This document shows, one piece after another, positions 24,378-36,068 of a stretch of 64,000 nucleotides of DNA. This DNA comes from Azolla caroliniana. Taxonomy: Eukaryota; Polypodiophyta. The stretch spans positions 1 through 64,000 of the forward strand of contig JBHGNT010000036.1 of the NCBI GenBank assembly GCA_043228905.1, read 5' to 3'. Made by a program: the position numbers and the translations under genes. The notes below the pieces were generated by a model that saw nothing but the letters and a program-made list of their open reading frames with translations, ran no database searches and had not been told where the DNA came from. The first letter of the stretch is position 1. Each line of letters starts with the position of its first letter.

Positions 24378-27300
24378 ATGGACGAATCGTTGGGAGGCAT
24401 GTTCAAGCTCACCGGCTCCAACTATTCGGTGTGGAAGTCGAAGATGAGGGACATGCTCGTGGTTAAAGATCTTTGGTTGCCGGTTCAGTTCAGGGACAAG
24501 AGACCGGACAAAATTGACGCCACGATATGGGAGGTGATGCACATGAAGACAACGACGTACATACAGTGCTTCATTGACATGAGTCTATACAACAACTTCA
24601 ATAAAGAGATCAAGGCTCATGAGCTCTGGGTTATCCCTAGGAAGAGTGAAGTCGAGCTTGCTAGATGAGGAGGCGCGTCGGAAAGATAAGGATATGAGCT
24701 CTGACTCCAAAGCGCTCTTACCGAATCGGAACGCGGAAGACAAAGGAACCGTAGTCCCCAGAACCAGGAGAAGTCGGGGACACGGTCAAAGTCAAGGGGG
24801 AGGCCTACTTGCTTCTATTGTGGCAAGTCGGGACACTTCTAGAAGAACTGTCGGCATTTCCGAAAAGACAAGGAAACCGACGGTACTGATTCGAAGCGGA
24901 CACCGAACCGGAACGGTAAAGACCGGAGGGGGCTGGACCGGAAGGAAACGGCGGCAATCGCGGCAAGTGAAGAAGAGTTGATGATCATCACCGAGGAGAG
25001 TGAGCTAAACCTTGCCGGCGATGAGATGACCTGGGTGGTCGACTATGGAGCGTCGTTCCACCTTACCTCGGATCGGAAATGCTTCTCATCCTACTCAGCT
25101 GGTGATCACGGTTGTGTCCGGATAGGGAATGAAGGTACATGCCGAATTGTCGGCATAACAGACATGTGGTTGACAACACCAACTGGATGCAAGCTGCTGC
25201 TGAAGGATGTCCGACACGTTCCGGAGGTTCGTCTAAACCTGATATCAGTCGGTCAGCTAGATGATGTAGGCTACACGGGTAGCATCCGGAACGGTGTTAT
25301 GAAGTTCAGCAAAAGGAGCCTGATTGTGGCTCGGGCCCGGAAGGTAAACACCCTGTACCTGATGAATGCCCGATTATGTCCGGAGGAAGTGAACGTGGCA
25401 TCTGACACTGCCGGTGAGCTGTGGCACAAGAGGCTGTGTCACATGAGCGAGAAGGGGATGAAGAGGCTTGCAGACGACAACCTCATTCCAGTGAAGAACG
25501 TGCAGTTGGACAAGTGCACTGACTGTCTGGCCGGTAAACAAAACCGGACCTCCTTCCGATCGAGGCCACCGATGAGACGTAATGCACCATTGGAGTTGGT
25601 GCATATTGATGTATGTCAAGTGGACACGAAGTCATATGCCGGATCGCAGTACTTCGTGACGTTCATAGATGACCACAGTCGGAAGCTGTGGGCCACACCT
25701 TTGAAGACGAAGGATCAGGTGTTATCCGTCTTCAAAGAGCTCCACGCGAGAGTGGAAAGAGAAACTGGCCGGAAGCTGAAAGGCAGTTCGAGCAGATAAC
25801 AGAGGTGAATACCGGGGGCAGTTTGAGGAGTATTATCGCTCGAAGGGAATCCGGCTCGAATTTATCGTGCCGAAGACGCCGGAACTAAACGGGTTGGCCG
25901 AGAGGATGAACCAGACCATAATGGAGAGGGTCTGGAGTATGCTGGCACATGCAAAATTACCCAAGAAGTTTTGGGCTGAGGCACTGTCGACGACGACATA
26001 TGTGATAAACAGATCACCCTCAGTACCCTTGGACGGAGACACGCCACAGAGAGTCTAGACCGGTAAGGAAGTGTCCTACTGGCATCTGAAGGTATTCGGG
26101 TGTCTTGCGTATGTGCATGTAGCTAAGGACCGGAGAGGAAAACTAGATCCGAAGACCTAGCCATGCATAATTCTCGGTTACGGCGACGATGAGTTCGGCT
26201 ACCGAGTGTGGGACCTGGTCGACAAGAAGGTATTCCGGAGTCGAGATATTATCTTCATGGAGGACAAGACGCTCACCGACTGGGAGTCGGAGAAGAAGAT
26301 AATGAACTCCGAGTCGACCGGTAAGGATCATTTCTACGGTGAGCAGTCCCAACCGGAAAGAGATCGGTTAGCACTCAAGGAACCAACTAGTTACGATGAG
26401 GATACCGAACCGGCAGAAGAAGAAGTAGAGGAAGCTGAAACCGGAACCGGCCAAGACCCATAATCAGATTCAGATGAAGAGCAAATGGAGGAGCCGGTTA
26501 CTGAAGCCCAGAGACGGAGATATCCTCTCAGAGAGAGAAGGCCCCCCCGGAGATTTCCGGACGCAGAGCATGTGCTGCAGACCGATGAGGGGGAGCCAGA
26601 AAGCTTCGAGGAAGCTAAAAGTGACGCCCATAGCCTCAAATGGTTAAGTGCCATGCAGGATGAGATGGATTCCCTGCATGAGAACCACATGTATGAATTG
26701 GTGGAGTTGCCGAAAGGAAAGCGGGCACTCCGAAACAAGTGGGTGTACAAGTTGAAACCGAGAGATGCCGGCAACCCCCCGAGATACAAGGCCAAGATCG
26801 TGGTGAAGGGGTTCCAGCAGAAGAAGGGCATGGACTTCGACGAGATATTTGTCCCGGTAGTAAAGATGACCTCCAACCGGACGGTGCTGAGCATTGCGGC
26901 AAGCATGGACCTCGAGGTAGAGCAGCTGGACGTGAAGACGACATTCCTTCATGGTGACCTCAAAGAGGAGATCTACATGCAGCAACCGGAAGGATTCGTG
27001 GAGAAAGGGATGGAGCACCTGGTTTGCCGGTTGAAGAAGAGTCTCTACAGGTTGAAGCAAGCCCCTCGGCAATGGTACCGGAAGTTCAACTCCTTCATGA
27101 CCGATCAAGGGTACCACAAGACGCAGGTCGATCACTGAGTGTTTGTGAAGAAGTTCGAAGGAGGCGACTTCCTAATACTCCTTTGGTACGTGGACGACAT
27201 GTTGATCGTCGGACGGGACCAAGCCAAAATACGGATGCTGAAGAAGGTTCTCAACCGGACCTTCTCAATGAAAGACTTGGGTCTGGCAAGACAGATGTTG

Positions 27301-28164
27301 GGGATGCATATTATCCAGGACCGGTCAATGAAGCAATTGTGGCTGTCACAGGAGAAGTACGTGACAAAGGTGCTTCAACGGTTCAACATGTCAGATGCGA
27401 AACTGGTCGGATCGACACTTCCGGAAAACTACAGATTATCCGGTAAGCAAAGCCCGCAGACGAAAGCAGAGAAGACTGATATGATGAAGGTTCCATATGC
27501 CTCTGCCGTTGGGAGCTTGATGTACGCAATGGTGTGTACCCGACCAGATATAGGATACGCAGTCGGAGTGGTGAGCCGGTTTATGAGCAATCCTGGCAAG
27601 GAGCACTGGAACGCGGTCAAATGGATACTCCGGTACTTGAAGGGCACTTCAAATATGTGTCTCCGATTCGGCTCCGGAAAACCTCAACTTGACGGTTTTA
27701 CCGATTCGGACATGTCGGTTGATGTGGATACCAGCCGGTCTACATCCGGGTACGTAATGACATATGCAAGGGGAGTTGTTTCGTGGTAGTCGAGGCTGCA
27801 GAAGACGGTTGCGTTGTCAACCACGGAGGCGGAGTACATGGCGGTTGTGGAAGCCGGCAAGGAAATATTATGGATGAAGGACTTCATCGGAGAGCTCGAT
27901 ATCCGGCAAGTTGAATACCGGGTCTATTGCGATAGTCAAAGTGCCATCCACCTTGCTAAGAATGCGGCCTACCATTCGCGGACGAAGCATATCCAACGAA
28001 GGTATCACTGGATCTGGGAAAGAGTAGATGACCAGGAGTTCGCGATGACGAAGATCCACACGGCCGAGAACGAGTCAGATATGTTGACCAAAGTATTGAT
28101 ACCCGACAAGCTGGATGCATGTTGGAAGCGGGTTGGACTAGTAAGACATCCCATGCCGGAGTGA
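24378..28164 (+). pseudogene. Copia-2 gag-pol relic
   Basis: Gag from MDESLGGMFKLTGSNYSVW (24378); zinc-knuckle CFYCGKSGHF near 24810 in another frame; protease VDYGASFHLTSD (about 25040, Asp-Tyr instead of the usual Asp-Ser/Thr-Gly); pre-integrase LWHKRLCHMSEKG (about 25420); integrase with frameshift near 25780, then NGLAERMNQTI (about 25890); RT (26485-27138 and 27139-27789) with WYVDDMLIVG (about 27184); and RNase H with YCDSQSAIHLAKNAAYH (about 27925). Interruptions include stops at about 26056, 26158, 26461, 27136 and 27787 besides the frameshifts. Not functional. Confidence 0.92.
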
Positions 28165-28174
28165 AGGGGGAGTT

Positions 28175-28908
28175 TGTTAGGAAACAGGTCCCTTCGGATG
28201 GGAAGTGAGAAGAACAATATTGATGAGCAATCTCATCTGAGGCCGACAGGCCGAGGCCGAAACCGGATGTGGAGTACCCGACAATGGAAGACCCGGTGAG
28301 AACCGGATGAGGAGTACCTGACAACGGAAGACCCGGTGAGAACCGGATGAGGAGTACCCGGAAACGGAAGACCCGGTGAGAACCGGATGAGGAGTACCCG
28401 GAAACGGAAGACCTGGTTAGAACCGGATGATGAGTTCCCGGCAAGCGCCGGATGGTGCAGGCCTGGTGAGGAGTGCTCACTGGATGAAGGGACATATTTG
28501 TAAATATGTTTTTGAGAGTCCATCGGGGCTATATTTGTAAATAGCCAAAAAGTCATTCTAGTATAAATATGACTTATGGCAAACTTAGTCAAATAAGGTT
28601 GTTATTGTCGTTGTCGCGATTGTGAGAGAGCAACCGTGTACAAAGAGAGAGTGTGAGAGTGAGCTCGAGATATAGAGAGGTCGTTGCCTCTGTTGTAACC
28701 GCCGCCTGTGGCGAAGATCGTGAGCACGAGGTCATTGCCTCCATGAGCTCACTGTTGTAATAGTTTGGAGTGATAGTGATAGTTTGGAGTTTGTGAACTC
28801 TCGTGGTTTTTCCCTCTCAGGGTTTTCCACGTTAATATCCTGTGTATTCTCTTTTCTTTCTGTTTGTGCACTTACCTCCATTCTTCATTTCTTCTGTGTT
28901 CGACTGTA
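28175..28908 (+). repeat. Copia-2 3' LTR, 3' end lost
   Basis: Matches the 5' LTR from its first base but contains extra copies of a 40-bp repeat and stops matching around ttctgtgttcg (28908), lacking about the last 55 bases. Confidence 0.8.
28261..28440. repeat. 40-bp minisatellite inside the Copia-2 3' LTR
   Basis: Units start aaccggatg at 28261, 28301, 28341, 28381 and (partial) 28421; each contains ggagtacc and aagacccggtgag. The 5' LTR has a single copy, so the array grew after insertion or by recombination. Confidence 0.9.
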
Positions 28909-29558
28909 CAAAGTGATTCACTCTTCGGTAGGTGCCGGAGACTATTCCGCGTATTCCTCGATAGTTGGGAGGTCTCTTCTTCCTTGATAACCATTCTAAT
29001 CGGTTTTGGTTCCATTATAAGATTCTCTTTGGCGTCGACTTGAACCTTTAATTTCTCATATGCCTCGTTTATGAAGGCCTCTGTGTCGAGTAACATCGAA
29101 CCTTCCCTCTTCAAGCTCTCTTCTTTAGGGGGTAGTTTGTTGTTGCTTCCTATCCTCCTTTCACCATCCGTCGTGGGTTGTGTTATTGTCGATCAGAATC
29201 TTGTCTTCCTCTTATCGTGTAGTTGACATACACTTTCCACTTTCGTCGAATCCTCGGTGAGGCCATTTGCACCATTGTCATCCTAGGGTCGGATTCCAAT
29301 GGCTTTCCTTTCCTTCAGATCTATTGATTTCACAAACATTAGGACTTTATCCACCACCCCCAATCTTTGATCCCGCTCCGAGAGGTGTGTGAAGCGACAC
29401 TCGAACTCAACGAAAGCATGGATGGCACTTTGGTGGGTCTTTAATGATGATACCCATTGGTCGAACTCGTATAGGCTGCATCTCTGCAGCTCTTTGTATC
29501 TATATGCCTCCATGAGAGATCCTCCTACAGCCTCGTTTCACATTGGGTTCACCAAAGA
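28909..29558 (-). pseudogene. Gypsy-like gag fragment
   Basis: Frame 29513-29283 reads MEAYRYKELQRCSL, EFDQWVSSLKTHQSA, ECRFTHLSERDQRLG and SIDLKERKAIGI, then a stop. A further open frame (29114-28872) with Lys/Glu-rich sequence would be the C-terminal part. It resembles the fragment at 20032-20620. Assigned to gag because it follows the LTR directly. Confidence 0.6.
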
Positions 29559-29814
29559 TGTCACGAAAATACGACGAGGATACGTGAACTTGAGGCAGGA
29601 GCCTAGGGCCTCCGACCAAAGGATATCACATTTGTGCGTTTATACTTTAAGAATTAACGGAAACGAGAAAATTTAATAAAGTTTATTAGTAAAGGGAAAG
29701 AAAATTTACAATCTATCCCAAGATTGGGATTACAGAAGTTTAGGTTTAAAAAGATTAATATATAAGAAAAATTAGGGTTTTTGGTTTCGATAAAAAAATT
29801 AGGTTTTAAAATTA

Positions 29815-30200
29815 TTAGATATGGCTTTCATAAGAAAAAAATAGAGCTATTCGAGAGATATGGTTTTCATAAGGAATATTATGGTTATACGAGAGATATG
29901 GCTTCTGTAAGGAAAATTAGGGTTTTTGATAGATAACTTCTGTAAGGAAAATTAGGTTTTATGTGAGAGATAGCTTCCGTAAGGAAAATTAAGGTTTTTG
30001 ATAGATAGCTTCCTTAAGGAAAATTAGGTTTTATGTGAGAGATAGCTTCCGTAAGGAAAATTAGGGTTTTTGAGAGATAACTTTCGTAAGGAAAATTAGG
30101 GTTTTTGAGAGATATGGCTTTCGTAAACAAAATTAGGGTTTATGAGAGATATGGCTTCCGTAAAGATAATTAGGGTTTATGAGTGTTATGGTTCCGTGAG
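29815..30200. repeat. About ten tandem units of 36-40 bp with ttagggttt
   Basis: Units read roughly gagagatatggcttccgtaagg followed by aaaattagggtttttg. LTR-b has only about four comparable units (30567-30722). Confidence 0.85.
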
Positions 30201-30297
30201 ATAAGGGAACCGAGAAGAAAAAGAAAAATAATGGAGAGCGGCCCCTTAAGTGGAGAAAAAATATGGAATATATATGGAGTTCTCTATTGTCGTGAAA

Positions 30298-31708
30298 ATA
30301 CAACGAGGACACATGAACTTGAGGCAGGACCCCGGGACCTCCGACTAGAGGACATCACGTTCGTGCTTTTATATTTTTAACAATTAACGGAAATAAGAAA
30401 TTTCATAATTTTCATTAACAGGAAAAGAAATTACAATATGTCCCAAGATTGGGATTACAAAAGTTTAGCTTATGGAGATTACTAGAATAATAGATTAGAA
30501 GAAACTAAATATGGTTTCAATAGAAATTTAGGGTTTTTGGCTTTGATAAGAGATTTTAGATTTTGAGAGATATGGCTTCCGTAGGGAAATTTAGGGTTGA
30601 TGGCTTTTGTAAAGAAATTAGGGTTTTTGAGTGTTATGGCTTCCGTAGGGAAGATTAGGGTTTTTTGAGTGTTATGGCTTCCGTAGGGAATTTAGGGTTT
30701 ATAAGAGTTATGGCTTCCCTAAGATAAGGGAGCTGAGAAAGAAAAATAAAATAAAATGGAGAGAGTATGAGTATAGGAAAAAATAATGGAATATATATGG
30801 AGTTCTCCCTTGATCATAGCCTTCCATGTTACTTTGCATGTCCACTTTTAGTTGCATGCGTCCACATGGCCTTTACTTTAGTTGCATGATCTTTCCACCT
30901 TTTCTTGCATGTCTTTCAACTTTTTGCATGCATTCACATGGCCTTTACTTTAGTTCCCTTTACTTTACTTTAATTAACCACATGATCTTGTTATCCGTTC
31001 GGTTTGCGTCCAGCCTCGTCCGATTGCCAATTGTCGCTGCCTCACTGGCTCCGTCGCCGATTCCAGTTTGCTTACTGGTCGGTTTCCGATTTTGCTTACC
31101 GGCCGATTTTCGATTTTGCTTACCACCCAGTTCCAGTTTTGCTTACTGGCTCCGCCGCCGGTTCCGATTTGCTTACCGACCAATTTCCGGTTTTGTTTAC
31201 TGGCCGAGTTCGGTTTTGCTTACCGCCTGGTTCCGATTTTGCTTACCGGCTCCTGCTTACCGACTGATTTCCGGTTTTGCTTATTAGCCGGGTTCAGTTT
31301 TTCTTACCAGCTCCGCCGCCGGTTCCGGTTTGCTTATTGGCCGGGTTCGGTTTTGCTTACTGCTCGATTCCGATTTTGCTTATCGCCTGGTTCCGGTTTT
31401 GCATACCGACCAGTTCCGATTTTGCTTACCGGCCGGTTTCTAGTTTTTGGGAACTTTGCTACCATCATTGATTAAGACAACGTGGCCAAAGTGTTCTTAG
31501 CACAAATGAAAAATGAGGGATCTCAAGGTGCTTATATAGCCAGAGCCTTAAGTTTTCTATCTATGTGGGATAAATCATAGTTCTATTTTCCCTATCTTCT
31601 CAAACATCCATCTTTCTATAACATGCCATTAACCTAATATAAAGTACTTATTTTATTATTTATTTATTTTACATAGTTTTCATATTGTGTGCGAAAAACC
31701 ACACGACA
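30298..31708 (-). repeat. LTR-b: solo LTR nested in LTR-a
   Basis: 1411 bp from TGTCGTG to CACGACA with no internal element. Positions 31060-31450 are a 20-27 bp C/T-rich minisatellite (ttccggttttgcttaccgg type) that keeps frames open without coding anything recognisable. No clean target duplication is visible at its edges. Confidence 0.7.
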
Positions 31709-32479
31709 CCGTTGATCATAACCTCCCATGATCCTTTGCAGGTGTCCCCTTTTAGTTGCATGGCCTCCTTTTTTAGTTGATTTGCCTTTATTTTTAGTTG
31801 CATAGCCTCCTTTTTTTAGTTGCTTTGCCTTTGTTTTTTCTTTTCTTTACTTTACTTTAATTCGTTGCATGATCCTATCATCCGTCTATCTCAACTGTCG
31901 CCCATCCGATCCGCATCCGATTTCTGTTCCGTCGTTGTCCGGTTGCCGATTGTCGGCTCCGTCCGATAGGCCACTGATTGTCGGTTCCATCGCCATCCGA
32001 TTCCGGTTCCCAACTTCATCACGGACTTTGTCCAATTTCCGATTTCTGATTGCCGGCTCCATCCGATTTCCGGTTGACGGCTCCATCCGGTTTCCAATTA
32101 CCGTCTCCCTCTGGTTTTCGATTGCCGGCTATATCCGGTTGTCGGTTCTTTAGCCACATTTGTCCATGTAGACAAATTGGTCCAAGTCCAACCATTCCTT
32201 TTGTGCTCTCAACACATAGATAAAAACTAATGGTTCTCAATCTGCTTATATAGATGGATCCTAAAGTTTCCTATCTATGTGGGATATTTCACAATTCTAT
32301 TTTCCTTATCTTCTCAAACTTTACACTCACGTAACTTGATACTTATTTATCCGTTTCATGTGTAGTAAAATGCATTATGAAGCTCTTGAAGACATCTATC
32401 TTTCTATATCAAACCACTAAGCTAATCTTAAATAATTATTTTACAAGTTTTCATATCGTGTGTAAAAAACCACACGACA

Positions 32480-33024
32480 ACGGCACGAAGGAGTGGGGAC
32501 TGTTATACTGACACAGTATAACTCGGAAGCTTGTTGGGTATACCGATGCCGACTAGACTGGTGATGCATCGGATTGCCGATCCACCTCTGGTTACATGTT
32601 TTCTCTTGGTAGTGCGGTTGTTGCATGGAGTAGCAAAAAGCAGCCAACAGTGGCTCTGTCGAGCACCGAGGTTGTGTACCGGGGCACTACCATTGCCACC
32701 TGTGAAGCCATCTAGCTTCGGCGACTGGTGCGAGACCTCCGCATCGAGGTGCTGACCTTGATCCTAATTTATTGTGACAATGTAAGCAACATACAACTCG
32801 CCAAGAACCCTGTATTCCATGCTTGGAAAAAGCACATAGAAGTGCATTATCACTTTGTTCGTGACTGGGTCCTGAGCGGTGAAGTTGAACTTAAGTATGT
32901 TCACACAGATCGGCAAGTTTCCAACATCTTCACCAAGCCGCTCGGATCAGACAAGTTGCAACATTTTTCAGAGATGCTCGACATTCAGCATCTCGAGGTG
33001 CCGCACTTGAGGGGGAGAACATGA
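32480..33024 (+). pseudogene. G-1 RNase H end of pol
   Basis: The phrases GYTDAD, STSGYMFSLGSAVVAW and KKQPTVALSSTE lead into LILIYCDNVSNIQLAKNPVF, HYHFVRDWVLSGEVEL and LEVPHLRGRT, ending with TGA at 33022. This is the usual copia RNase H end. The last codons overlap a polypurine tract (cttgagggggaga at about 33006-33018). Stops lie near 32548 and 32713. Integrase and most of RT are missing. Confidence 0.85.
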
Positions 33025-33624
33025 ATGGGAACGGATGGCACCAAACAAGGAGCCGGAGAGGAAGAAAGAACCAAGGGGGGATATGAGCAAATAAAGGAAG
33101 CCGAACCAACCGAAGGAGTTGGCACATCCGAAAAAGTCCGAGTAAGTGGCAACGGTGGTAGAGTCAAGAAGGACAGAGCCGACCGGAGGAAGGCCAAGAC
33201 CCGAACGTGGTCCGATGTGGTGAAGGGCCTAAAAACGGAAGACAAGGCGGAGACTACCAACTCGGACAAGAGCTGGAACAAGTCAGAGGAAGCTGATTCG
33301 GTTCAACAATTGAATTCGGAAGAGCTGGATCAACTAAAGGCCAAGCGGATGAGAAGGCAGTGAAAGTTGACACCGACACGGAGGAACCGATGGGTCGACA
33401 AGCTCCAGAGTCATAGTAGCGAAGGAGCTGAGATGGGCCTGCTGAGCAGACAAACCAACCAAGGAGGACGAGGTGTGCAGAACCGGATTGGTCATGGGAA
33501 GCAGAACCAGACCGGACGAGGAGCACGAGCAAGGCGGGAGGACGTTAGAAGGAGTCGGAGGAAAGGACCAGCTACTGCAGACACTGACACCACAATCCGA
33601 CTTCAAGTTGAGCTTGAGGGGGTG
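33025..33624 (+). CDS. Extra 3' open frame of family G (unknown function)
   Basis: ATG at 33025 follows the pol TGA (33022-33024) directly. The first 112 codons end at 33361; more open frame follows up to the last polypurine tract. The product is very hydrophilic with no membrane segment or signal peptide. The core KTRTWSDVVKGLK, then NSDKSWN and LKAK..RRQ, recurs in G-2 (55745-56040). It lies between a polypurine tract at the pol end and a second one at the LTR. I do not recognise the protein; a non-catalytic accessory protein or captured sequence are both possible. Confidence 0.5.
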
Positions 33625-34075
33625 TGTTGAGCGAGCAAGCTCAACCGGATCCGGATCGACTGAATAAGCTAGAGCCGGACCGGTATCCGGAACGGAGAAC
33701 CGTATCGGTGTCCGAATGATATCCGGAACCAAGAGCCAGATCGGATTGAAACCGGTAGGCCGTTAGAGGCCTACAGATCCAGCCTAGTACATAGGCATAT
33801 TTTTGGGAGTTAATGACAGTTGCTCATATGAGCATTGATGTACCTGTCAGTACTTCTATCAATCCTTTATGGACTTGTATAAAAGTGTTGTTTGAGTATA
33901 TTCTATGTACACAGAGGATTATTATTTTAGAATAGAGTTTTATGTTCTGCTCTCTCTCTCTCTCTATCCCATGTATGCTAAATATTCTCAAGCTTCCATT
34001 GAACCTATGTTTTCTATTCTCTGTTGCTACCTAACTAAACCGGTTTTGTCAAGCTTCCGCACGCTAACTTTTACA
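33625..34075 (+). repeat. G-1 3' LTR
   Basis: 451 bp, close to the 5' LTR by eye, with the same TATA region, a slightly longer ctctctc run and the TTTTACA end. Confidence 0.9.
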
Positions 34076-34080
34076 CAACA

Positions 34081-34584
34081 GAAAAAGAAGAAGAAGAAGT
34101 AAGAGGCAAAGAAGAGAGAAGAACACAAATACAGAAGCAAAGGAAAAAATGACCTAAAAGCAAAATTGAAATTATAAGTGAAATTGAAAACAAGAAGAGA
34201 GGGAAAAAGAAAAAAATAGGGGTATGCAACAAATTTCGAAACCCCGAGGGTACCGAATGAAATTTCATAAACTCGAGTGTATATAATAGAATTTTTTTTT
34301 AAAACTAAAGGGTAGCAAGGAAATTTCGAAAACTCATTAACCTGAAAGAAATAGACAAGATATACTCACAACAACTCACAAACAACCCAAATGATGATAC
34401 CAATGTTCGTGAGCTGACAGAATGAGAATGTTCGTGTTGAGGAAGATCCGTTGATAGAAGGAGATGTTCGAGTCAAGCGTTCCGATTGATGAGAGAACAG
34501 ACGGAAGTTCCGGTCGTATAGACGTGATGATCAAGGCATGTGGGATCGACGTGCAAGGCACTCTCCCACGGGTGTGCCATAATG
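34081..34584. other. Internal non-coding DNA of element Z, right part
   Basis: Continues the purine-rich DNA broken at 22702. First a run of agaag repeats, then aattttttttta-type DNA. No open frame of note. Ends where the second Z LTR starts; no clear polypurine tract was seen there. Confidence 0.5.
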
Positions 34585-34828
34585 TGTTACCATACGAGAT
34601 GTACGGAGAGCGAGGGTGGAATGTTATAATGTTGTTTACGTGTATGTGTAAATGTGTAAGTGTAATTGTGAGTGTGAGTAATTACGTATGTGTACACTTG
34701 CACATGTGTGTGCATGTGGACGGATATGAGGAGGTGTGAGTGAGTGATTGGTGTGAATGTCCGAGGGGGCTTGCACCCCTGTGTATCTACCCTTTTGAAA
34801 CTATTTAACCCCTTATGGGGAATGAATG
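34585..34828. repeat. LTR of element Z, right copy, truncated
   Basis: Matches 20621-20865 with about one difference per 15-20 bases, then breaks after ggggaatgaatgaag into the G-3 gag region. Confidence 0.8.
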
Positions 34829-36068
34829 AAGGCACAACGATGCTGACGACAACAATTTTGAACCCTCCGGAAGCAGGGGGAGTCAAAGTGGCGCCAGAAT
34901 CTAGTAAGAGAAGACCACAACATAATATTGGTACTGTGGCTGAAAGGGCCACACAGAGAGCGAGTGCTGCTGGAAAAAGCATGTCGATTCGGACAAGTCT
35001 GGATCTAGCATGGCCGGATGGGGAAGATGGCAAAGCTCGCACTATGCTAAGGAATCGGAAAATCCGATTCCAGAGATGGATCGGGCCCAATCTTTAGGAT
35101 GAAACACAAGGCAAATTCAATGAAGACGAGCACCTCGGAACTGAACGAGGTATGGTATGTTGACTCTGAAGCCTCGAACCATATGACGAGACATGAAGAA
35201 TGGTTCTCATTCTTGGAAAAACCAAAGCAACTGGGAGTAGTCGAAACCGGAGATGACACTCCTCATACCATCAAGCACATCGGTGAGGTCCCTTTTAGCC
35301 ATGTCAGGCAGAAGGGAAAGCTAATGAACGTCTTGCACATCCCGAACATCACAAAGAATTTGGTGTCTCTTGGACAGATTGTTGATCAAGGGATGCAGGT
35401 TCCGTTCACGCACCTTGGGTGCTTCATTGAAGAAGAGGGCAAAGTCATCGCGCAAGGGCACCAAGACGAGAGGATGTTTATCCTTGAAATGAATGATGTT
35501 GGCACCGCTATGTTTGCAAAAGGGTAGAAGGTCGAGTCAAACATCGACTTGTGGCACAAGCGGATAGGCCACATCAATTTCCGGAAGCTTGACGAGCTGC
35601 AGATGAAACAAGTAGTTTCCAGACTGATGAAGTTTAGTGGTCGGAAAGGCCAAATATGTGAAGCTTGCCAGCTCGAGAAGCAGCATAGGCTTCCGCTCCC
35701 CAATGAGAAGAATTGAAGCCGGTACCGGCTTGATCTCATCCATTCGGATGTGTGGGGATCAGCACAAAACGTGAGCATCGACGAGAGTCGGTGTTTCGTC
35801 TCCTTCAGCGACGATTTCACCCGACAAACTTGGATGTATCTAATCAAGAAGAAAATTGAAGTCTTCTCGTGTTTCAGGGATTTGAAGAACCTTGTTGAAC
35901 GCGAGACCAGAAGAAAGATAAAGTATTTGAGATTGGATGGCGGAAAAGACTATTTTTCCGGCCAATTCACGAGTTATGTACATGTACTGAAGGAAAAATG
36001 GAGGAAGTTAGATGCAAAAGCCGAAAAGTGCATTCTCGTCAGCTACTCGGATGAAGTGGTCAACTGGA
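34829..36068 (+). pseudogene. G-3 gag-protease-integrase relic (+ strand half)
   Basis: Protease phrase WYVDSEASNHMTRHEEW (about 35155; the usual Gly after DS is Glu); LTKNLVSLGQIVD-like segment; pre-integrase DLWHKRIGHINFRKL (about 35548); integrase with LDLIHSDVWGSAQN (about 35724) and LRLDGGKDYFSGQ (about 35928). Then a deletion jumps to KLDAKAEKCILVSYSDE. Stops at about 35525 and 35714. The RT is absent. Confidence 0.85.

Larger units (their letters stand above)
23746..28908 (+). mobile_element. Copia-2: Ty1/copia element nested in G-1
   Basis: The 5' LTR is 23746-24347 (TGTTAGGAAACAGG to CTTGACA), the PBS tggtatcagagc at 24351-24362, a polypurine tract gtgaagggggagt before 28175, and a 3' LTR from 28175 that loses homology to the 5' LTR near 28908. 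It is inserted in G-1 gag after gggccaatct. The coding DNA is richer in CGG/CCG triplets than the neighbouring copia elements. Because the 3' end is cut and gag of G-1 does not resume, no target duplication can be checked. Confidence 0.9.
28909..32479 (-). mobile_element. Gypsy-like fragment on the - strand: gag piece plus LTR with nested solo LTR
   Basis: On the - strand an LTR (29559-30297 continued at 31709-32479, ends TGTC(A/G)CG and CACGACA) precedes a gag-like region (29557 down to 28909). A second full LTR of the same family (30298-31708) sits inside the first. No polymerase region is left. The left end abuts the broken Copia-2 LTR; the right end abuts G-1 RNase H. Confidence 0.65.
29559..32479 (-). 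repeat. LTR-a, split by LTR-b
   Basis: Left part 29559-30297 and right part 31709-32479 together give an LTR of about 1.5 kb with 7-bp inverted ends (one mismatch). The two parts join at the phrase ggagttctc / gatcata, which is continuous inside LTR-b. Contains the 36-40 bp array at 29815-30200 and a ccggttgccg-type array at about 31900-32140. Confidence 0.7.
22708..34075 (+). mobile_element. G-1: Ty1/copia element of family G, with nested insertions
   Basis: The LTRs at 22708-23160 and 33625-34075 start TGTTGAGC and end TTTTACA. The flanking 5-bp target duplication is caaca (22703-22707 and 34076-34080). The PBS tggtatcagagcgcg is at 23161 and the final polypurine tract gagcttgaggggg at about 33610. 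Inside, only gag (23256-23745), the RNase H end of pol (about 32533-33024) and an extra 3' frame (33025-33620) belong to this element. The middle is replaced by Copia-2 (23746-28908) and a - strand gypsy-like fragment (28909-32479). Relatives: G-2 at 52887-56731 and G-3 at 34829-37321. Confidence 0.9.

Noticed and set aside
30826-31475. Open frames of 153 and 135 codons with RFCLP-type repeats
   Set aside because: They are the translation of the 20-27 bp C/T-rich minisatellite in LTR-b.
35780-35815. Hammerhead-like core on the - strand (ctgaagg...cgaaac)
   Set aside because: The conserved A9 is replaced and no stems I or III form; the sequence is integrase coding DNA.
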